From Actinomycetes bacterium (GTDB taxonomy: Bacteria > Actinomycetota > Thermoleophilia > Solirubrobacterales > 70-9): DNA of 64,000 bases. Below, piece by piece: positions 8,414-19,065 of the stretch. Made by a program: the position numbers and the translations under genes. Below the pieces are notes generated by a model that was not told where the DNA came from, made no database searches, and saw only the letters and a list, made by a program, of their open reading frames with translations. Position 1 is the stretch's first letter; every line of letters begins with the position of its first letter. The stretch spans positions 62,001-126,000 of the forward strand of contig BOKP01000003.1 of assembly GCA_016861045.1 (NCBI GenBank), in the 5' to 3' direction.

Positions 8414-9790
8414 TTGCCGCGTCGCCGCTTCGACCTGGGCCGGCCCGACCTCGGCGCCGGCATCGCCGCGATCATGCGCGAGGCGGGCGTTCGCCCCGGC
8501 TTCCCGCCCGACGCGCTGCGGGCCGCCGAGGCCGCCCGGGCCGCGGACCGCGGGCGCGTGGACCTGCCCCTGGTCACGGTCGACCCACCGGGGTCGCTCG
8601 ATCTCGACCAGGCGCTTCACATCGAGCCGATCTCCGGCGGGCACCGGGTCCACTACGCGATCGCGGACGTCGGCGCGATGGTCGCCGCCGGCGATCCGCT
8701 CGATCGCGAGGCGCGCCGGCGCGGCGTCACCGTCTACGCGCCGGAGTCGAAGGCGCCGCTGTATCCGACCCGGCTCTCGGAGGGGTCGGCGAGCCTGCTG
8801 CCGGGTGCCTGGCGGCCGGTCGTCCTGTGGACGATCGATCTCGACGACGAGGGGCGCCAGACCGCGGCCTCGGTGCGCAGGGCGGAGGCGCGCAGCCGCT
8901 CCCGGCACACCTACGAGGATCTGCCGGCTTCCGTCGCGGGGCCGCTGGCGGCGGTCGGCGAGCTGCGCGCCCGCCTCGAGCGGGACCGTGGCGGCGTCAG
9001 CCTGCGACTGCCCGAGCAGGAGGTCGTCGCCGACGGGATCGGCGGCTGGACCGCCCGCTACCGCGCCCCGCTGCCGAGTGAGGAGCACAACGCCCAGGTC
9101 TCGCTGCTGACCGGAATGGCCGCGGCGGGCCTGATGCTGGATGCGGGCGTCGGGATCCTGCGGACGCAGGAGGCGCCCGCGGAGCGGTCGTTGGCGCGCC
9201 TGCGGCTGCAGGCGCGGGCGCTCGGGCACCCTTGGGAGCAGGGGGTGCCGTACGGCGAGTTCGTGCGCTCCCTCGATCCGTCCGAGGCGCGGTCGGCCGC
9301 GCTTCTGCAGGAGGCGGCCGACGCCGGGCGCGGCGCCCGCTACGTGGCCTTCGACGGCCGGCCGCCGCGCGCGGTCGCCGACCGCTTCCACTTCTCGATC
9401 GCCGCCGACTACGCGCACGCGACGGCCCCGCTGCGCCGCCTGCAGGACCGCTGGGTGTCGGAGTGCTGCCTGGCGGCCTGCGAGGGGGTCGACCCGCCGG
9501 GCTGGGTGCGGGAGGGGCTCGAGGCGCTGCCGGAGGCGATGCGGGAGGGCGATCGACGGGCAGGGGCGGTCGAGCGCGGGGTGATCGACCTCGTCGAGGC
9601 GCTGATCCTCGCCGGACGCGAGGGACAGCGCTTCGAGGGCACGGTCATCGACGAGGGGACCGTGCAGCTCGCCGACCCGGCGGTGCGGGCGGAGGTCACG
9701 GGCGGCTGCCCGGACCCCGGATCGACGGTCGAGGTGGAGCTCCTTCGCGCCGACCCGGCGACGCGAACGGTCGACTTCGCGGTCCGCTGA
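8414..9790 (+). CDS. RNB-domain ribonuclease (RNase II family, short form)
   Basis: This 458-residue protein consists largely of one RNB 3'-5' exonuclease domain with a short C-terminal S1-like barrel; it lacks the N-terminal cold-shock domains of RNase R. The active-site segment is DPPGSLDLDQAL, which keeps three of the four aspartates of E. coli RNase II but has Gln at the fourth. AIADVGAMV, LSEGSASLLPG and the late YAHATAPLRRLQDRW region are also typical. The start is a TTG at 8414, 12 bp after the ligase gene, and the gene overlaps the next by 1 bp. Confidence 0.85.
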   Translation: MPRRRFDLGRPDLGAGIAAIMREAGVRPGFPPDALRAAEAARAADRGRVDLPLVTVDPPGSLDLDQALHIEPISGGHRVHYAIADVGAMVAAGDPLDREARRRGVTVYAPESKAPLYPTRLSEGSASLLPGAWRPVVLWTIDLDDEGRQTAASVRRAEARSRSRHTYEDLPASVAGPLAAVGELRARLERDRGGVSLRLPEQEVVADGIGGWTARYRAPLPSEEHNAQVSLLTGMAAAGLMLDAGVGILRTQEAPAERSLARLRLQARALGHPWEQGVPYGEFVRSLDPSEARSAALLQEAADAGRGARYVAFDGRPPRAVADRFHFSIAADYAHATAPLRRLQDRWVSECCLAACEGVDPPGWVREGLEALPEAMREGDRRAGAVERGVIDLVEALILAGREGQRFEGTVIDEGTVQLADPAVRAEVTGGCPDPGSTVEVELLRADPATRTVDFAVR

Positions 9791-10920
9791 TGGCGCCCAC
9801 GATCGAGATCGAGACCGCCGCCGAGCTGATCCTGCGCGTCGAGTCGGGACTCGGCCTCACGGGAGCCGTCGTCCAGGGCGTCGATCTCGGCGAGGCACCG
9901 GTCGACTGGGACTCGGTCGAGCTCGCGGGCGCCTTCTTCGTCGGCTGCCGGATCCCCGACGGGGATGTGGCGCTGACGCTCCAGCGTCACGGCGCCATCG
10001 TCGTCCCCGAGCTCGGGGACGGCCGTCCCTTCCGGGTGCACCCGCCACACCTCTACAGCTACGAGGATCTGGTCGGTTCCGGCCTCGATGCGGCCGTCCG
10101 CAGCTACTTCGAGACGACGCGGCGCCGCCGCGGCGACCCCGACCCGGAGCTGCCGGTCGAGGCAATCGCACAGCGCCTCCACGACACCGCGATGAGCGAC
10201 GCGATCTGGGATCTCGTCCGGCCTGAGGGGGAGCGGCCGCGCCGTGTGGCCGGAATCATGGGCGGGCACCGCGTCCGCCGCGACGACCCGGGCTACCGGC
10301 TCGCGACCGAGCTCGGGTACGAGCTCGCCGCGAGCGGCCTGACGATCGCGACCGGCGGCGGCCCCGGGATCATGGAGGCCGGCAACCTGGGCGCGTACCT
10401 GACCCGGGCCGGAGACCGGGGCGCGATCGACGCCGCGCTCGCGACGCTCGCGCGGGCGCCGAGCGTCGAGCATCCCGACTACGGCATCCGGGCCGACGAG
10501 GTCCATGCGCGACATGCCGGCGGCGCCGGGGGGGTCAGCCTGGCGATCCCGACCTGGCTTTACGGACACGAGCCGGTCGGCCGCTTCGCGACCCACATCG
10601 CCAAGTACTTCGCCAACTCGATCCGCGAGGACGGCCTCCTGCGGGTGGCCGCCGCCGGCATCGTCTTCGCGCCCGGGGGCGCGGGGACGGTTCAGGAGAT
10701 CTTCCAGGACGTCGCCGTCAACGCCTACGCGCCCGCTGGCGAGCGGGCGCCGATCGTGTTCCTCGGTGCCGAGTGGTTCCGCTCGAGCGGCATCGTGGCG
10801 GTCGTCGAGCGCTTCGCGGGGGCCGCCGACCCGCCGTTCGCAGACCTGGTCCTCGTCACCGACTCGGTCGCCGCGGCGGTCGAGCGGATCGTTTCCCACC
10901 CGATCCCCGGCAGGGGTTGA
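9790..10920 (+). CDS. LOG-family Rossmann-fold protein (putative nucleotide 5'-monophosphate nucleosidase)
   Basis: This 376-residue protein has the two signatures of the LOG/lysine-decarboxylase-like family: GGGPGIMEAGNLGA in the middle and PGGAGTVQEIFQ in the C-terminal third. Characterised members cleave nucleoside monophosphates (cytokinin activation, PpnN). The first 130 residues are an extra domain with no motif I recognise, so the protein resembles large LOG forms such as PpnN rather than 190-residue LOGs. Start and stop of the neighbouring genes overlap as TGATG, indicating coupling with the RNB nuclease. It ends convergent to ettA. Confidence 0.75.
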   Translation: MAPTIEIETAAELILRVESGLGLTGAVVQGVDLGEAPVDWDSVELAGAFFVGCRIPDGDVALTLQRHGAIVVPELGDGRPFRVHPPHLYSYEDLVGSGLDAAVRSYFETTRRRRGDPDPELPVEAIAQRLHDTAMSDAIWDLVRPEGERPRRVAGIMGGHRVRRDDPGYRLATELGYELAASGLTIATGGGPGIMEAGNLGAYLTRAGDRGAIDAALATLARAPSVEHPDYGIRADEVHARHAGGAGGVSLAIPTWLYGHEPVGRFATHIAKYFANSIREDGLLRVAAAGIVFAPGGAGTVQEIFQDVAVNAYAPAGERAPIVFLGAEWFRSSGIVAVVERFAGAADPPFADLVLVTDSVAAAVERIVSHPIPGRG

Positions 10921-10969
10921 GAACGCTCGGGACGGTTCGGGCCGTCGCTCTCCGGCAGGGCCCCGGACG

Positions 10970-12634
<1,665 letters not shown>

Positions 12635-12726
12635 CGAGCGGGTCAGGATAGAGGTGGCGCACGCCCGGCCACGGGCGGCGGACGGGTGCGACGCCCGATC
12701 GCCGATTCCTGGGATACTCGGTCGTG

Positions 12727-13647
12727 ATGGGTTCACGGACGGCGAGAGCGGTCGCAGCGATGGCGACCGCCGCGGTGGCGGCGCTGGCGGCAGCGAGCCC
12801 CGCCTCGGCGCTGGACGCGTGCCCGGACCAGCGCGAGGGTCACCCGATCTACAGCGCCGCCGGCGTCTTCGAGTCGGTTGCCGTCGATCGTCGCGGCCGG
12901 CTCTTCTTCACGAACTCGACGGCAGGCGAGCTGCTGATGATCCCGCGCTCCGGCGCGAGGGCGCGGGTGGTGCTCGACGGGATCGACGGCCCGGGCGGCA
13001 TCGTCTTCCGCCGCGACGGCAGCGTCATCGTCGGCTACGGAGACACGATCGCGCAGGGCTCCGACGGCGAGGAGAGCCCGGAGGCGGGGCTGATCGAGGT
13101 CGATCCGCGGACGGGGAGGAGCCACGTCCTCGTCCACGGCCTGCAGATGGCCAACGGCGTGACCCGCGGCCCCGGCGGTCAGATCTTCGCCTCGACCGAC
13201 TTCGGCTCCGGGGTCGATCGCGTGCTCGGCGGCGAGGTCGAGCTCGGCTGGGCGCCAATGGAGGCCTCGAACGGGATGGTCGTCGATCGCCGCAAGCGCA
13301 GCCTGCTCGTCAACCAGACCTTCACCACGCCGCCGACGATCCGCAAGGTCCCGCTCGACGACCCGACCGCCTCGAGGCCGTGGTTCACGGCCCCCTCGGA
13401 TCCCGGCGCGTTCCTCGACGGGCTGACCCGGGACGCCGACGGCAACCTCTACGCGGCGGCGAACGGCGCCGGGGAGGTTTGGCGGGTTAGCTCGCCGCGG
13501 GACGCCTGCGCGCTCTGGCAGGGCGTCCCCTTCCCGAGCGGCCCCAGCGATCTCGCGTTCGGTCGCGGCAAGGGGCGGTTCCCGAAGGGGAGCCTGTTCG
13601 TGACCACCTTCGGCGGCGAGCTCGTCCAGGTCCGCCACGCCCGCTGA
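12727..13647 (+). CDS. Secreted SMP-30/gluconolactonase-like beta-propeller protein
   Basis: This 306-residue protein has a typical signal peptide (Arg residues, then an Ala-rich core ending near ASALDACP). The mature part has repeated propeller strands: [59 protein letters not shown] and [15 protein letters not shown], as in SMP-30/strictosidine synthase-like hydrolases. Substrate unknown. A GTG at 12724 is directly in front; the ATG at 12727 is preferred since a GATACT -10 (12713-12718) ends 8 nt before it. It is divergent from ettA over 92 bp. Confidence 0.72.
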   Translation: MGSRTARAVAAMATAAVAALAAASPASALDACPDQREGHPIYSAAGVFESVAVDRRGRLFFTNSTAGELLMIPRSGARARVVLDGIDGPGGIVFRRDGSVIVGYGDTIAQGSDGEESPEAGLIEVDPRTGRSHVLVHGLQMANGVTRGPGGQIFASTDFGSGVDRVLGGEVELGWAPMEASNGMVVDRRKRSLLVNQTFTTPPTIRKVPLDDPTASRPWFTAPSDPGAFLDGLTRDADGNLYAAANGAGEVWRVSSPRDACALWQGVPFPSGPSDLAFGRGKGRFPKGSLFVTTFGGELVQVRHAR

Positions 13648-13688
13648 GCCCGGCGCCCGGACCGGACCCGCCTCCGTAGCCCGCACCG

Positions 13689-14081
13689 ATGCGGTCACCC
13701 GCCTGGGTCTCGATCCTCGCGTGCATGAGCGCGGGACGCAATCGGGACTCATCGGTGGCCGGCTCCGGCGAGAACGTCGATGGCGCCCCGAGCACCCAGC
13801 GCGCACACCCGATCGTCTCGACGATCGCCTTCCTCAGCGGTGGCCTGACCGGGATCCTGGCGTACAGGACGACGAGCGCCCCGGTCCGGTGCCTGCTCCT
13901 GGCTCTCGGCGGGATCGCGATCCTGTCCGTGGCCCTCTCCGGATGGCTCGGCGACACCGATCTCGGTCGCGGGGGCGTTGCGCTCTGGGTCGTCTACTCG
14001 GTCGTCCTTTGGCTCGTCGCCTTCGGCGGCTACCCGCTCGGAGGGGGCGCGGCATCGCGGCTCGGGGCGGCGGCGAGATAG
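13689..14081 (+). CDS. Small hypothetical membrane protein
   Basis: The frame encodes up to 130 residues. The first 40 are not hydrophobic and may precede the true start. The rest has three hydrophobic segments, around IVSTIAFLSGGLTGILAY, CLLLALGGIAILSVAL and GGVALWVVYSVVLWLVAF, as in a small inner-membrane protein. I recognise no family. Frames on the opposite strand here are Arg-rich and look like shadows. It is followed in another frame by a second membrane ORF, so a frameshifted single gene cannot be excluded. Confidence 0.4.
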   Translation: MRSPAWVSILACMSAGRNRDSSVAGSGENVDGAPSTQRAHPIVSTIAFLSGGLTGILAYRTTSAPVRCLLLALGGIAILSVALSGWLGDTDLGRGGVALWVVYSVVLWLVAFGGYPLGGGAASRLGAAAR

Positions 14082-14122
14082 CCACTCCGCAGGCGACCGG
14101 CGCCGGCGATGGCCCTTCACCG

Positions 14123-14458
14123 CTGGTCCTCGCGTGGCGGACCGCTCATGGGCTCATCGCGCTCGGCCTCCTCGCCGCGATCGCCTGCGTCTGGTGGGCG
14201 GCGCTGACCGGCCGGCGGGGGCCTGCCCTCCGCCTCGCTGTCGGATCGCTGGTCGCGGAGGGGGCGGTCGTTGCCCTCAACCGCGGCGACTGCCCGCTCG
14301 GACCGCTCGGCGAGCGGATCGGCGACCCGGTGCCGCTCTTCGAGCTGGTGCTGCCGCCGCGAGCGGCGAGGCTGGCCGTCCCGTTGCTCGGTGGCATCGC
14401 TGGCGCGGGAATCCTCCTCCTCGCAGCGCGGCGCAAGCGGCCCGGTCTTCGCGCGTGA
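14123..14458 (+). CDS. Small hypothetical membrane protein, start unresolved
   Basis: This frame encodes HGLIALGLLAAIACVWWAAL, a second hydrophobic stretch, a loop DCPLGPLGERIGDP, and a last helix ending in a basic tail (RRKRPGLRA). It looks like a real three- to four-helix membrane protein. No ATG or GTG is available in frame; candidates are a CTG at 14123 (used here) or a TTG at 14009 inside the previous gene. The missing start suggests either an unusual initiation codon, translational coupling, or a frameshift joining it to the preceding ORF. Confidence 0.5.
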   Translation: MVLAWRTAHGLIALGLLAAIACVWWAALTGRRGPALRLAVGSLVAEGAVVALNRGDCPLGPLGERIGDPVPLFELVLPPRAARLAVPLLGGIAGAGILLLAARRKRPGLRA

Positions 14459-14516
14459 GCGCTCAACGAGGTCGAGCCTGACGAGCCGGGAGGGGCGCCT
14501 CGTCTAGCCTGTGCGC

Positions 14517-15821
14517 ATGGCCTCGAAGCGCCAGATCTTCGTCGGCGGCGTCGCGGTCGGCGGCGGCGCCCCGGTCGCGGTCCAGACGATGACCAAGACC
14601 GAGACCGCCAACCTCGAGGCGACGATGAAGCAGATCGAGACGGTCGCCGATGCGGGCGCCGACCTCGTCCGGGTCGCCGTGCCGCGCGAGAAGGACGCCG
14701 ACGCGCTGCGCACGATCGTCGAGCGGTCGCCGATCCCGGTCATCGCCGACATCCACTTCAACCACACCCTGGCGCTGAAGGCGATCGACGCCGGCGCCCA
14801 CTGCATCCGCCTCAACCCGGGCAACATCGGGGGTCGCGACAAGGTCGCCGAGGTCGCCGAGCGAGCGATTGCCGCGAGCGTGCCGATGCGGATCGGCGTC
14901 AACTCGGGCTCGCTCCCCAAGCACCTGCACGAGCTCGAGCGCGAGGCTCCGGTCGAGGCGCTGGTCGCAGCCGCGGTTGAGTTCGTCGAGCTCATGGAGG
15001 GGCTCGACTTCACCGACTTCAAGGTCTCGATCAAGTCGACGAACGTGCCGAACACGATCGCGGCGAACCGGATGCTCGCCGACCGGGTCCCCTACCCGAT
15101 CCACCTCGGGATCACCGAGGCCGGGACGAAGTGGTCGGGGGCGCTGAAGTCCTCCGTCGGCCTCGGCACCCTGCTCGCGGACGGGATCGGCGACACGATC
15201 CGGATCAGCCTCTCGACCTTCCATGCCGAGGAGGAGGTCAAGGTCGCCTGGGAGATCCTCAAGGCGCTGCAGCTCCGCGAGCGCGGGCCGGTGCTGATCG
15301 CCTGTCCGACCTGCGGCCGCCTGCAGTTCGACATGGACACCGTCGTGGCCGAGATCGAGCAGCGCCTCGAGGCCTATACGGAGCCGATCGAGGTCGCGGT
15401 GCTGGGCTGCGCCGTAAACGGCATCGGCGAGGCCTCGCACGCCGACTTCGGCATCACCGGAGCCAAGGACGAGGGGCTGATCTTCGCCCACGGCAAGCCG
15501 CTGCGGAAGATCCCCCAGGCGGAGCTCGTCGATGCCCTCTTCGACGAGATCGACAAGTCCCTGGGCCGCGACGGCCGGGTGGAGGTCGACGCCGGCGAGG
15601 CAGCCGCCGGCGCCGAGTGGCTGCGGCGGATCGAGGAGGAGAACGCCGGGGACCTGACGCCGGAGAAGCTCGCCGCGATGGAGAAGGCCGCTGCCGCAAG
15701 CGGCGAGGACATCACCGCACCCGGCTCCGACGAGCCGTATCTGAAGCCGGTCAAGGCGAAGCGGGTGGAGCTCGGCGAGGAGGCCTCGCCGACCGCCGGT
15801 CGCCGGTTCACGCGGGCGTAG
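14517..15821 (+). CDS. ispG: 4-hydroxy-3-methylbut-2-enyl diphosphate synthase
   Basis: This 434-residue [4Fe-4S] enzyme catalyses the penultimate step of the MEP isoprenoid pathway. The TIM-barrel half contains QTMTKTETANLEAT, VIADIHFNHTLAL and RLNPGNIGG; the C-terminal half holds the cluster cysteines in CPTCGRLQFD and LGCAVNGIGEASHADFGI. About 55 residues beyond the usual end are acidic then basic, with no known role. The ATG at 14517 is preferred over the GTG at 14511 because a TAGCCT -10 (14505-14510) abuts the GTG and ends 6 nt before the ATG. Confidence 0.95.
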   Translation: MASKRQIFVGGVAVGGGAPVAVQTMTKTETANLEATMKQIETVADAGADLVRVAVPREKDADALRTIVERSPIPVIADIHFNHTLALKAIDAGAHCIRLNPGNIGGRDKVAEVAERAIAASVPMRIGVNSGSLPKHLHELEREAPVEALVAAAVEFVELMEGLDFTDFKVSIKSTNVPNTIAANRMLADRVPYPIHLGITEAGTKWSGALKSSVGLGTLLADGIGDTIRISLSTFHAEEEVKVAWEILKALQLRERGPVLIACPTCGRLQFDMDTVVAEIEQRLEAYTEPIEVAVLGCAVNGIGEASHADFGITGAKDEGLIFAHGKPLRKIPQAELVDALFDEIDKSLGRDGRVEVDAGEAAAGAEWLRRIEEENAGDLTPEKLAAMEKAAAASGEDITAPGSDEPYLKPVKAKRVELGEEASPTAGRRFTRA

Positions 15822-15867
15822 CCGCCCGGCGCGCGCCCGGCGCGGCGGATCGAAATAGAGTGGGGGG

Positions 15868-16338
15868 ATGGGCGTGAGCGGCGCGGGCGAGGTGCGGATC
15901 GACCGCGTCGACGTCGTCGACCTGCCGGTCCTGATGCCGATGTTGCGCGCCTACTGCGACTTCTACGAGGTGGACCCGCGCGACGACAGGCTCGTCGCGC
16001 TGTGCCGGGCCCTGATCGACGACCCGACCGAGGGCGAGCAGGCGATCGCCCGCGGCGACGACGGCGAGCCGCTCGGCTTCGCCACCGTGTTCTGGACCTG
16101 GCAGACGCTCGACGCCGCCCGCGTCGGCGTCCTCAACGACCTCTACGTGGTTCCCGAGGCGCGGGGCCGCGGCGTCGGCCGCGCCCTGATCGGGCACTGC
16201 CGCGCCCTCTGCCGCAAGCGCGCCGCCGCCAAGCTCGTCTGGGAGACGGCCCCCGGCAACGAGACCGCGCAGCGCCTCTACGATGGCATCGGCGCCGACC
16301 GCTCGACCTGGCTCACCTACGAGATCGACGCCTGGTAG
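15868..16338 (+). CDS. GNAT-family N-acetyltransferase
   Basis: This 156-residue protein fits a single GNAT domain: the strand VGVLNDLYVVPEARGRGVGRALIGHC contains the acetyl-CoA pyrophosphate loop (R-G-x-G-V-G), and AKLVWETAPGNETAQRLYDGIGA is the usual motif B region. The substrate cannot be read from the sequence. The ATG at 15868 has a TAGAGT -10 (15856-15861) 6 nt before it. proS follows after 26 bp and may be co-transcribed. Confidence 0.85.
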   Translation: MGVSGAGEVRIDRVDVVDLPVLMPMLRAYCDFYEVDPRDDRLVALCRALIDDPTEGEQAIARGDDGEPLGFATVFWTWQTLDAARVGVLNDLYVVPEARGRGVGRALIGHCRALCRKRAAAKLVWETAPGNETAQRLYDGIGADRSTWLTYEIDAW

Positions 16339-16364
16339 GCGCAGCCCACCCGGTCTCCACCCCG

Positions 16365-18053
16365 ATGACGCGACTCTCCGACTACCTGCTGCCGACGCTG
16401 AAGGACGCCCCCGCCGACGCCGAGGCGGCCTCGCACAAGCTGCTCGTGCGCGCCGGGCTCGCGCGCCAGCTCGGCACCGGGCTGTGGACCTGGCTGCCGG
16501 CGGGGTATCGGTCGATCAAGAGGGTCGAGGCGATCATCCGCGAGGAGATGGACGCGATCGGCTGTCTCGAGATGCTGATGCCGGTCCTGCAGCCGGCCGA
16601 GCCGTGGAAGCGAACCGGACGCTACGGGATCGAGGAGCTGTTCCGCCTCCGCGACCGCCGCGAGGCCGAGCTCGTCCTCGCGATGACCCACGAGGAGGCG
16701 GTGACGAGCCACATCGCCGGCGACGTCCGCTCCTACCGCGACCTGCCGTTGATGCTCTACCACCTGCAGACGAAGGAGCGGGACGAGCCGCGGCCGCGGG
16801 CCGGCGTCCTCCGCACGCGCGAGTTCACGATGAAGGACGCCTACTCGTTCGATCGCGACGAGGCCGGGCTCGACCGCAGCTATCAACTCCAGGCCGGCGC
16901 CTACGAGCGCATCTTCGAGCGCTGCGGCCTGCGCTTCTACGCGGTCGAGTCGGACGTCGGGATCATGGGCGGCTCCGGCGCCCACGAGTTCATGGCGCCG
17001 TGCGCCGCCGGCGAGAACGAGGTCGCGCTGGCGCCCGGCTATGCCGCCAACGTCGAGGTCGCGAGCGCGGTCGCGCGCACGGTCGAGCTGCCCGAGCCGC
17101 TGCCCGAGCCGCGGAGCGTGCCGACCCCGGGGCTGACGACCGTCGACGCCGTCGCCGGCGAGCTCGGGGTCGCTCCCGGCGCCCTGATCAAGGCGATGCC
17201 GGTCGTGACCGCCGGGGACGAGCTCGTGCTCGTCCTCGTCCGCGGCGACCATCGCCTGAACGAGGTCAAGCTCGCCAATCACCTCGGGGCGCCTACCCGC
17301 CTGGCGCGGGAGGACGAGATCGAAGCGGCGATCGGCCCGGTCGGGTTCATCGGCCCGGTCGGTGCCGGGGTCCGGACGCTGATGGACGAGGCGATAGCGG
17401 GCGGCGGCCTGGTCACCGGCGCCAACGAGCCCGACGCCCACCTGGTCGGGGTCGAGCCCGGGCGCGACTTCCGCTACGAGACGTGCGACGTACGCACGGT
17501 CGAGGCCGGCGACCTGACGGCCGCCGGCGATCCGATCGAGATCGAGGCGGCGATCGAGGTCGGCAACATCTTCAAGCTCGGCACCCGCTACTCGGAGCCG
17601 CTCGGGGCCACCTATCTCGATCCCGACGGCGTCGAGCGGCCGATCGTGATGGGCAGCTACGGGATCGGGCCGGCCCGGATCGTCGCCGCCGCCGTCGAGC
17701 AGCGGGCCGACGAGCTCGGGATCTGCTGGCCGTCCGCGATCGCGCCGTGGCGGCTTCACATCTGCTCGCTGGGCAAGGAGGGCGACGAGGTCTCGGCCGC
17801 CGCCGCCGCCCTCTACGACGGCTGCGTGGCGGCCGGGATCGAGACGCTGCTCGACGATCGCGACGGCGCCGGCCCGGGCGAGAAGCTGACCGACGCCGAG
17901 CTGCTCGGCTGTCCGCTGCGGGTTACCGTGGGCCGGCGCGGCCTCGCCGATGGCGTCGTCGAGACCCGGGTCAGGGCGAGCGGAGAGGAGGAGCGGGTCC
18001 CGCTCGCCGAGGCGCCGGCGCGCGCCGGCGAGATCCTCGAGGGGATCGGCTGA
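16365..18053 (+). CDS. proS: Prolyl-tRNA synthetase (bacterial type with editing insert)
   Basis: This 562-residue class II synthetase charges tRNA-Pro. Motif 2 is in the TREFTMKDAYSFD region, motif 3 around MGSYGIGPARIVAA, and THEEAVTSHIAG marks the active-site entry. Between them, about residues 240-390, lies the YbaK-like insertion domain (VAGELGVAPGALIKAM, DHRLNEVKL) that hydrolyses Ala-tRNA-Pro. The C-terminal anticodon-binding domain ends at residue 562. The frame is open far upstream; the ATG at 16365 (MTRLSDYLLPTLKD) is the family start. Confidence 0.95.
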   Translation: MTRLSDYLLPTLKDAPADAEAASHKLLVRAGLARQLGTGLWTWLPAGYRSIKRVEAIIREEMDAIGCLEMLMPVLQPAEPWKRTGRYGIEELFRLRDRREAELVLAMTHEEAVTSHIAGDVRSYRDLPLMLYHLQTKERDEPRPRAGVLRTREFTMKDAYSFDRDEAGLDRSYQLQAGAYERIFERCGLRFYAVESDVGIMGGSGAHEFMAPCAAGENEVALAPGYAANVEVASAVARTVELPEPLPEPRSVPTPGLTTVDAVAGELGVAPGALIKAMPVVTAGDELVLVLVRGDHRLNEVKLANHLGAPTRLAREDEIEAAIGPVGFIGPVGAGVRTLMDEAIAGGGLVTGANEPDAHLVGVEPGRDFRYETCDVRTVEAGDLTAAGDPIEIEAAIEVGNIFKLGTRYSEPLGATYLDPDGVERPIVMGSYGIGPARIVAAAVEQRADELGICWPSAIAPWRLHICSLGKEGDEVSAAAAALYDGCVAAGIETLLDDRDGAGPGEKLTDAELLGCPLRVTVGRRGLADGVVETRVRASGEEERVPLAEAPARAGEILEGIG

Positions 18054-18056
18054 GCC

Positions 18057-18722
18057 GTGTCCCCGGCGGGGAAGCGGCCGTCACTGACCCGCCGCCGCCT
18101 GCTCGGGATCGATCGCTCCGGGCCCGAGCCGCCGCAGACGCGGGCGGGCCAGCCGCTGCGCCCGTTCACGGTTCCGAACCTGATCGGCTACGTCCGCCTC
18201 GCCGCGATCCCGGTCTTCCTCGCGGTCGCGCTCGGCTCCGGCGACGGCCGCGACGCGCTCGCCTCGGCGATCTTCCTCGCGATCGCCCTCGGCGACCTGC
18301 TCGACGGCTTCGTCGCCCGCGCGACCGGCCAGTACAGCCGACTCGGCGCCCTGCTCGACCCGGTCACGGACCGGCTCACGATCCTCGCCGGAGCCGCCGT
18401 CTGCTGGCATTTCGAGCTGCTGCCGCGGCTCGCGATCGCGCTGCTGGTGTTGCGCGAGGTCGCGACGCTGGCGCTCGCGCGCTACGGCCTCCGCCACGGC
18501 GTCGACCTCGAGATCAATTGGATCGGCCGGATCGCGGTCTTCCTGGTCATGGGCGGGATCTTCTGGGCCATGGTCCTCGACTGGACGATCATCGAGGTCG
18601 GGTTCTGCGTCGGGGTCGCCCTCGCGATCCTCGCGACCGTGCTCTACGTGCGCGACGCCGCCCGCCTGATCCGCGCCGCCCGTGCGGTGCAGACCGGCGT
18701 TCAACCTTCAAGCTCCGATTGA
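18057..18722 (+). CDS. CDP-alcohol phosphatidyltransferase (PgsA-like)
   Basis: This 221-residue integral membrane enzyme has the CDP-alcohol transferase motif DG-x2-AR-x8-G-x3-D-x3-D, seen as LDGFVARATGQYSRLG followed by ALLDPVTD. Family members build phosphatidylglycerol phosphate or related phospholipids from CDP-diacylglycerol. Five to six hydrophobic segments follow a 45-residue cytosolic N-terminus that is longer than usual. Which alcohol is used is not readable. The GTG start is 3 bp after proS. Its stop codon overlaps the -35 of the next promoter. Confidence 0.85.
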   Translation: MSPAGKRPSLTRRRLLGIDRSGPEPPQTRAGQPLRPFTVPNLIGYVRLAAIPVFLAVALGSGDGRDALASAIFLAIALGDLLDGFVARATGQYSRLGALLDPVTDRLTILAGAAVCWHFELLPRLAIALLVLREVATLALARYGLRHGVDLEINWIGRIAVFLVMGGIFWAMVLDWTIIEVGFCVGVALAILATVLYVRDAARLIRAARAVQTGVQPSSSD

Positions 18723-18747
18723 CCCTTGGGGCGGCGCGCCCTATGAT
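18719..18747 (+). promoter_or_regulatory. Near-consensus promoter of the rsiG-FHA-ftsR operon
   Basis: TTGACC (18719-18724) and TATGAT (18742-18747) are separated by exactly 17 bp, the closest match to the housekeeping consensus in the window. The -35 overlaps the stop codon of the phosphatidyltransferase gene. Transcription should start near 18754, giving a leader of about 45 nt. Confidence 0.75.
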
Positions 18748-18798
18748 CGCTTGCCACCGGCGCTCCGCCGGGCCCCCGCGACAGAGAAGGCTTGGTCT

Positions 18799-19059
18799 GT
18801 GATGGACGAGACGTTTCCCGACATCGGCGCGATGAGCGACGAGGAGCTGCGGGAGTTGATCGACGAGCTCACCGGCGAGGAGCGGGAGGTTTCCTACCGG
18901 CGGCGGATGCTGCACGGCAAGATCGACATCCTGAGGGCTGAGCTGGTCAACCGGCTGCGCACGAGCCGCGAGTCCGGGGACGCGCTGATCAGCGGCGCCG
19001 ACGTCGACAAGCTCTCCGACATCCTCGCGGGCAAGGTCAGCGGCGAAGGCGGGGTCTAG
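18799..19059 (+). CDS. rsiG: RsiG-like single-motif c-di-GMP-dependent anti-sigma factor (putative)
   Basis: This small protein (86 residues from GTG 18799, 85 from ATG 18802; GAGAAGG at 18784-18790 fits the GTG better) is mostly helical. It contains EREVSYRRRMLHGKID, which fits the RsiG c-di-GMP motif E-x3-S-x2-R-x3-Q-x3-D with His in place of Gln. Streptomyces RsiG carries two such motifs; unicellular deep-branching actinobacteria have short single-motif forms that homodimerise, bind c-di-GMP and hold the sigma factor WhiG (shown in Rubrobacter). Length and motif match the short form. No WhiG gene is in the window. Confidence 0.72.
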   Translation: MMDETFPDIGAMSDEELRELIDELTGEEREVSYRRRMLHGKIDILRAELVNRLRTSRESGDALISGADVDKLSDILAGKVSGEGGV

Positions 19060-19065
19060 CGGCGG

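Noticed and set aside
8580-8640. Fourth RNB aspartate replaced by Gln as a sign of an inactive nuclease
   Set aside because: The DLDQ pattern is, as far as I recall, usual in actinobacterial short RNB proteins and the essential Asp is kept.
6500-9418. 972-codon open frame on the minus strand
   Set aside because: Antisense to the acyl-CoA ligase and RNB nuclease genes; Arg/Gly/Asp-rich without motifs. High GC content makes long antisense frames common.
16283-18802. 839-codon open frame overlapping proS and pgsA
   Set aside because: Same strand but other frame; low-complexity Arg/Ala/Gly composition, while proS and pgsA show full family motifs.
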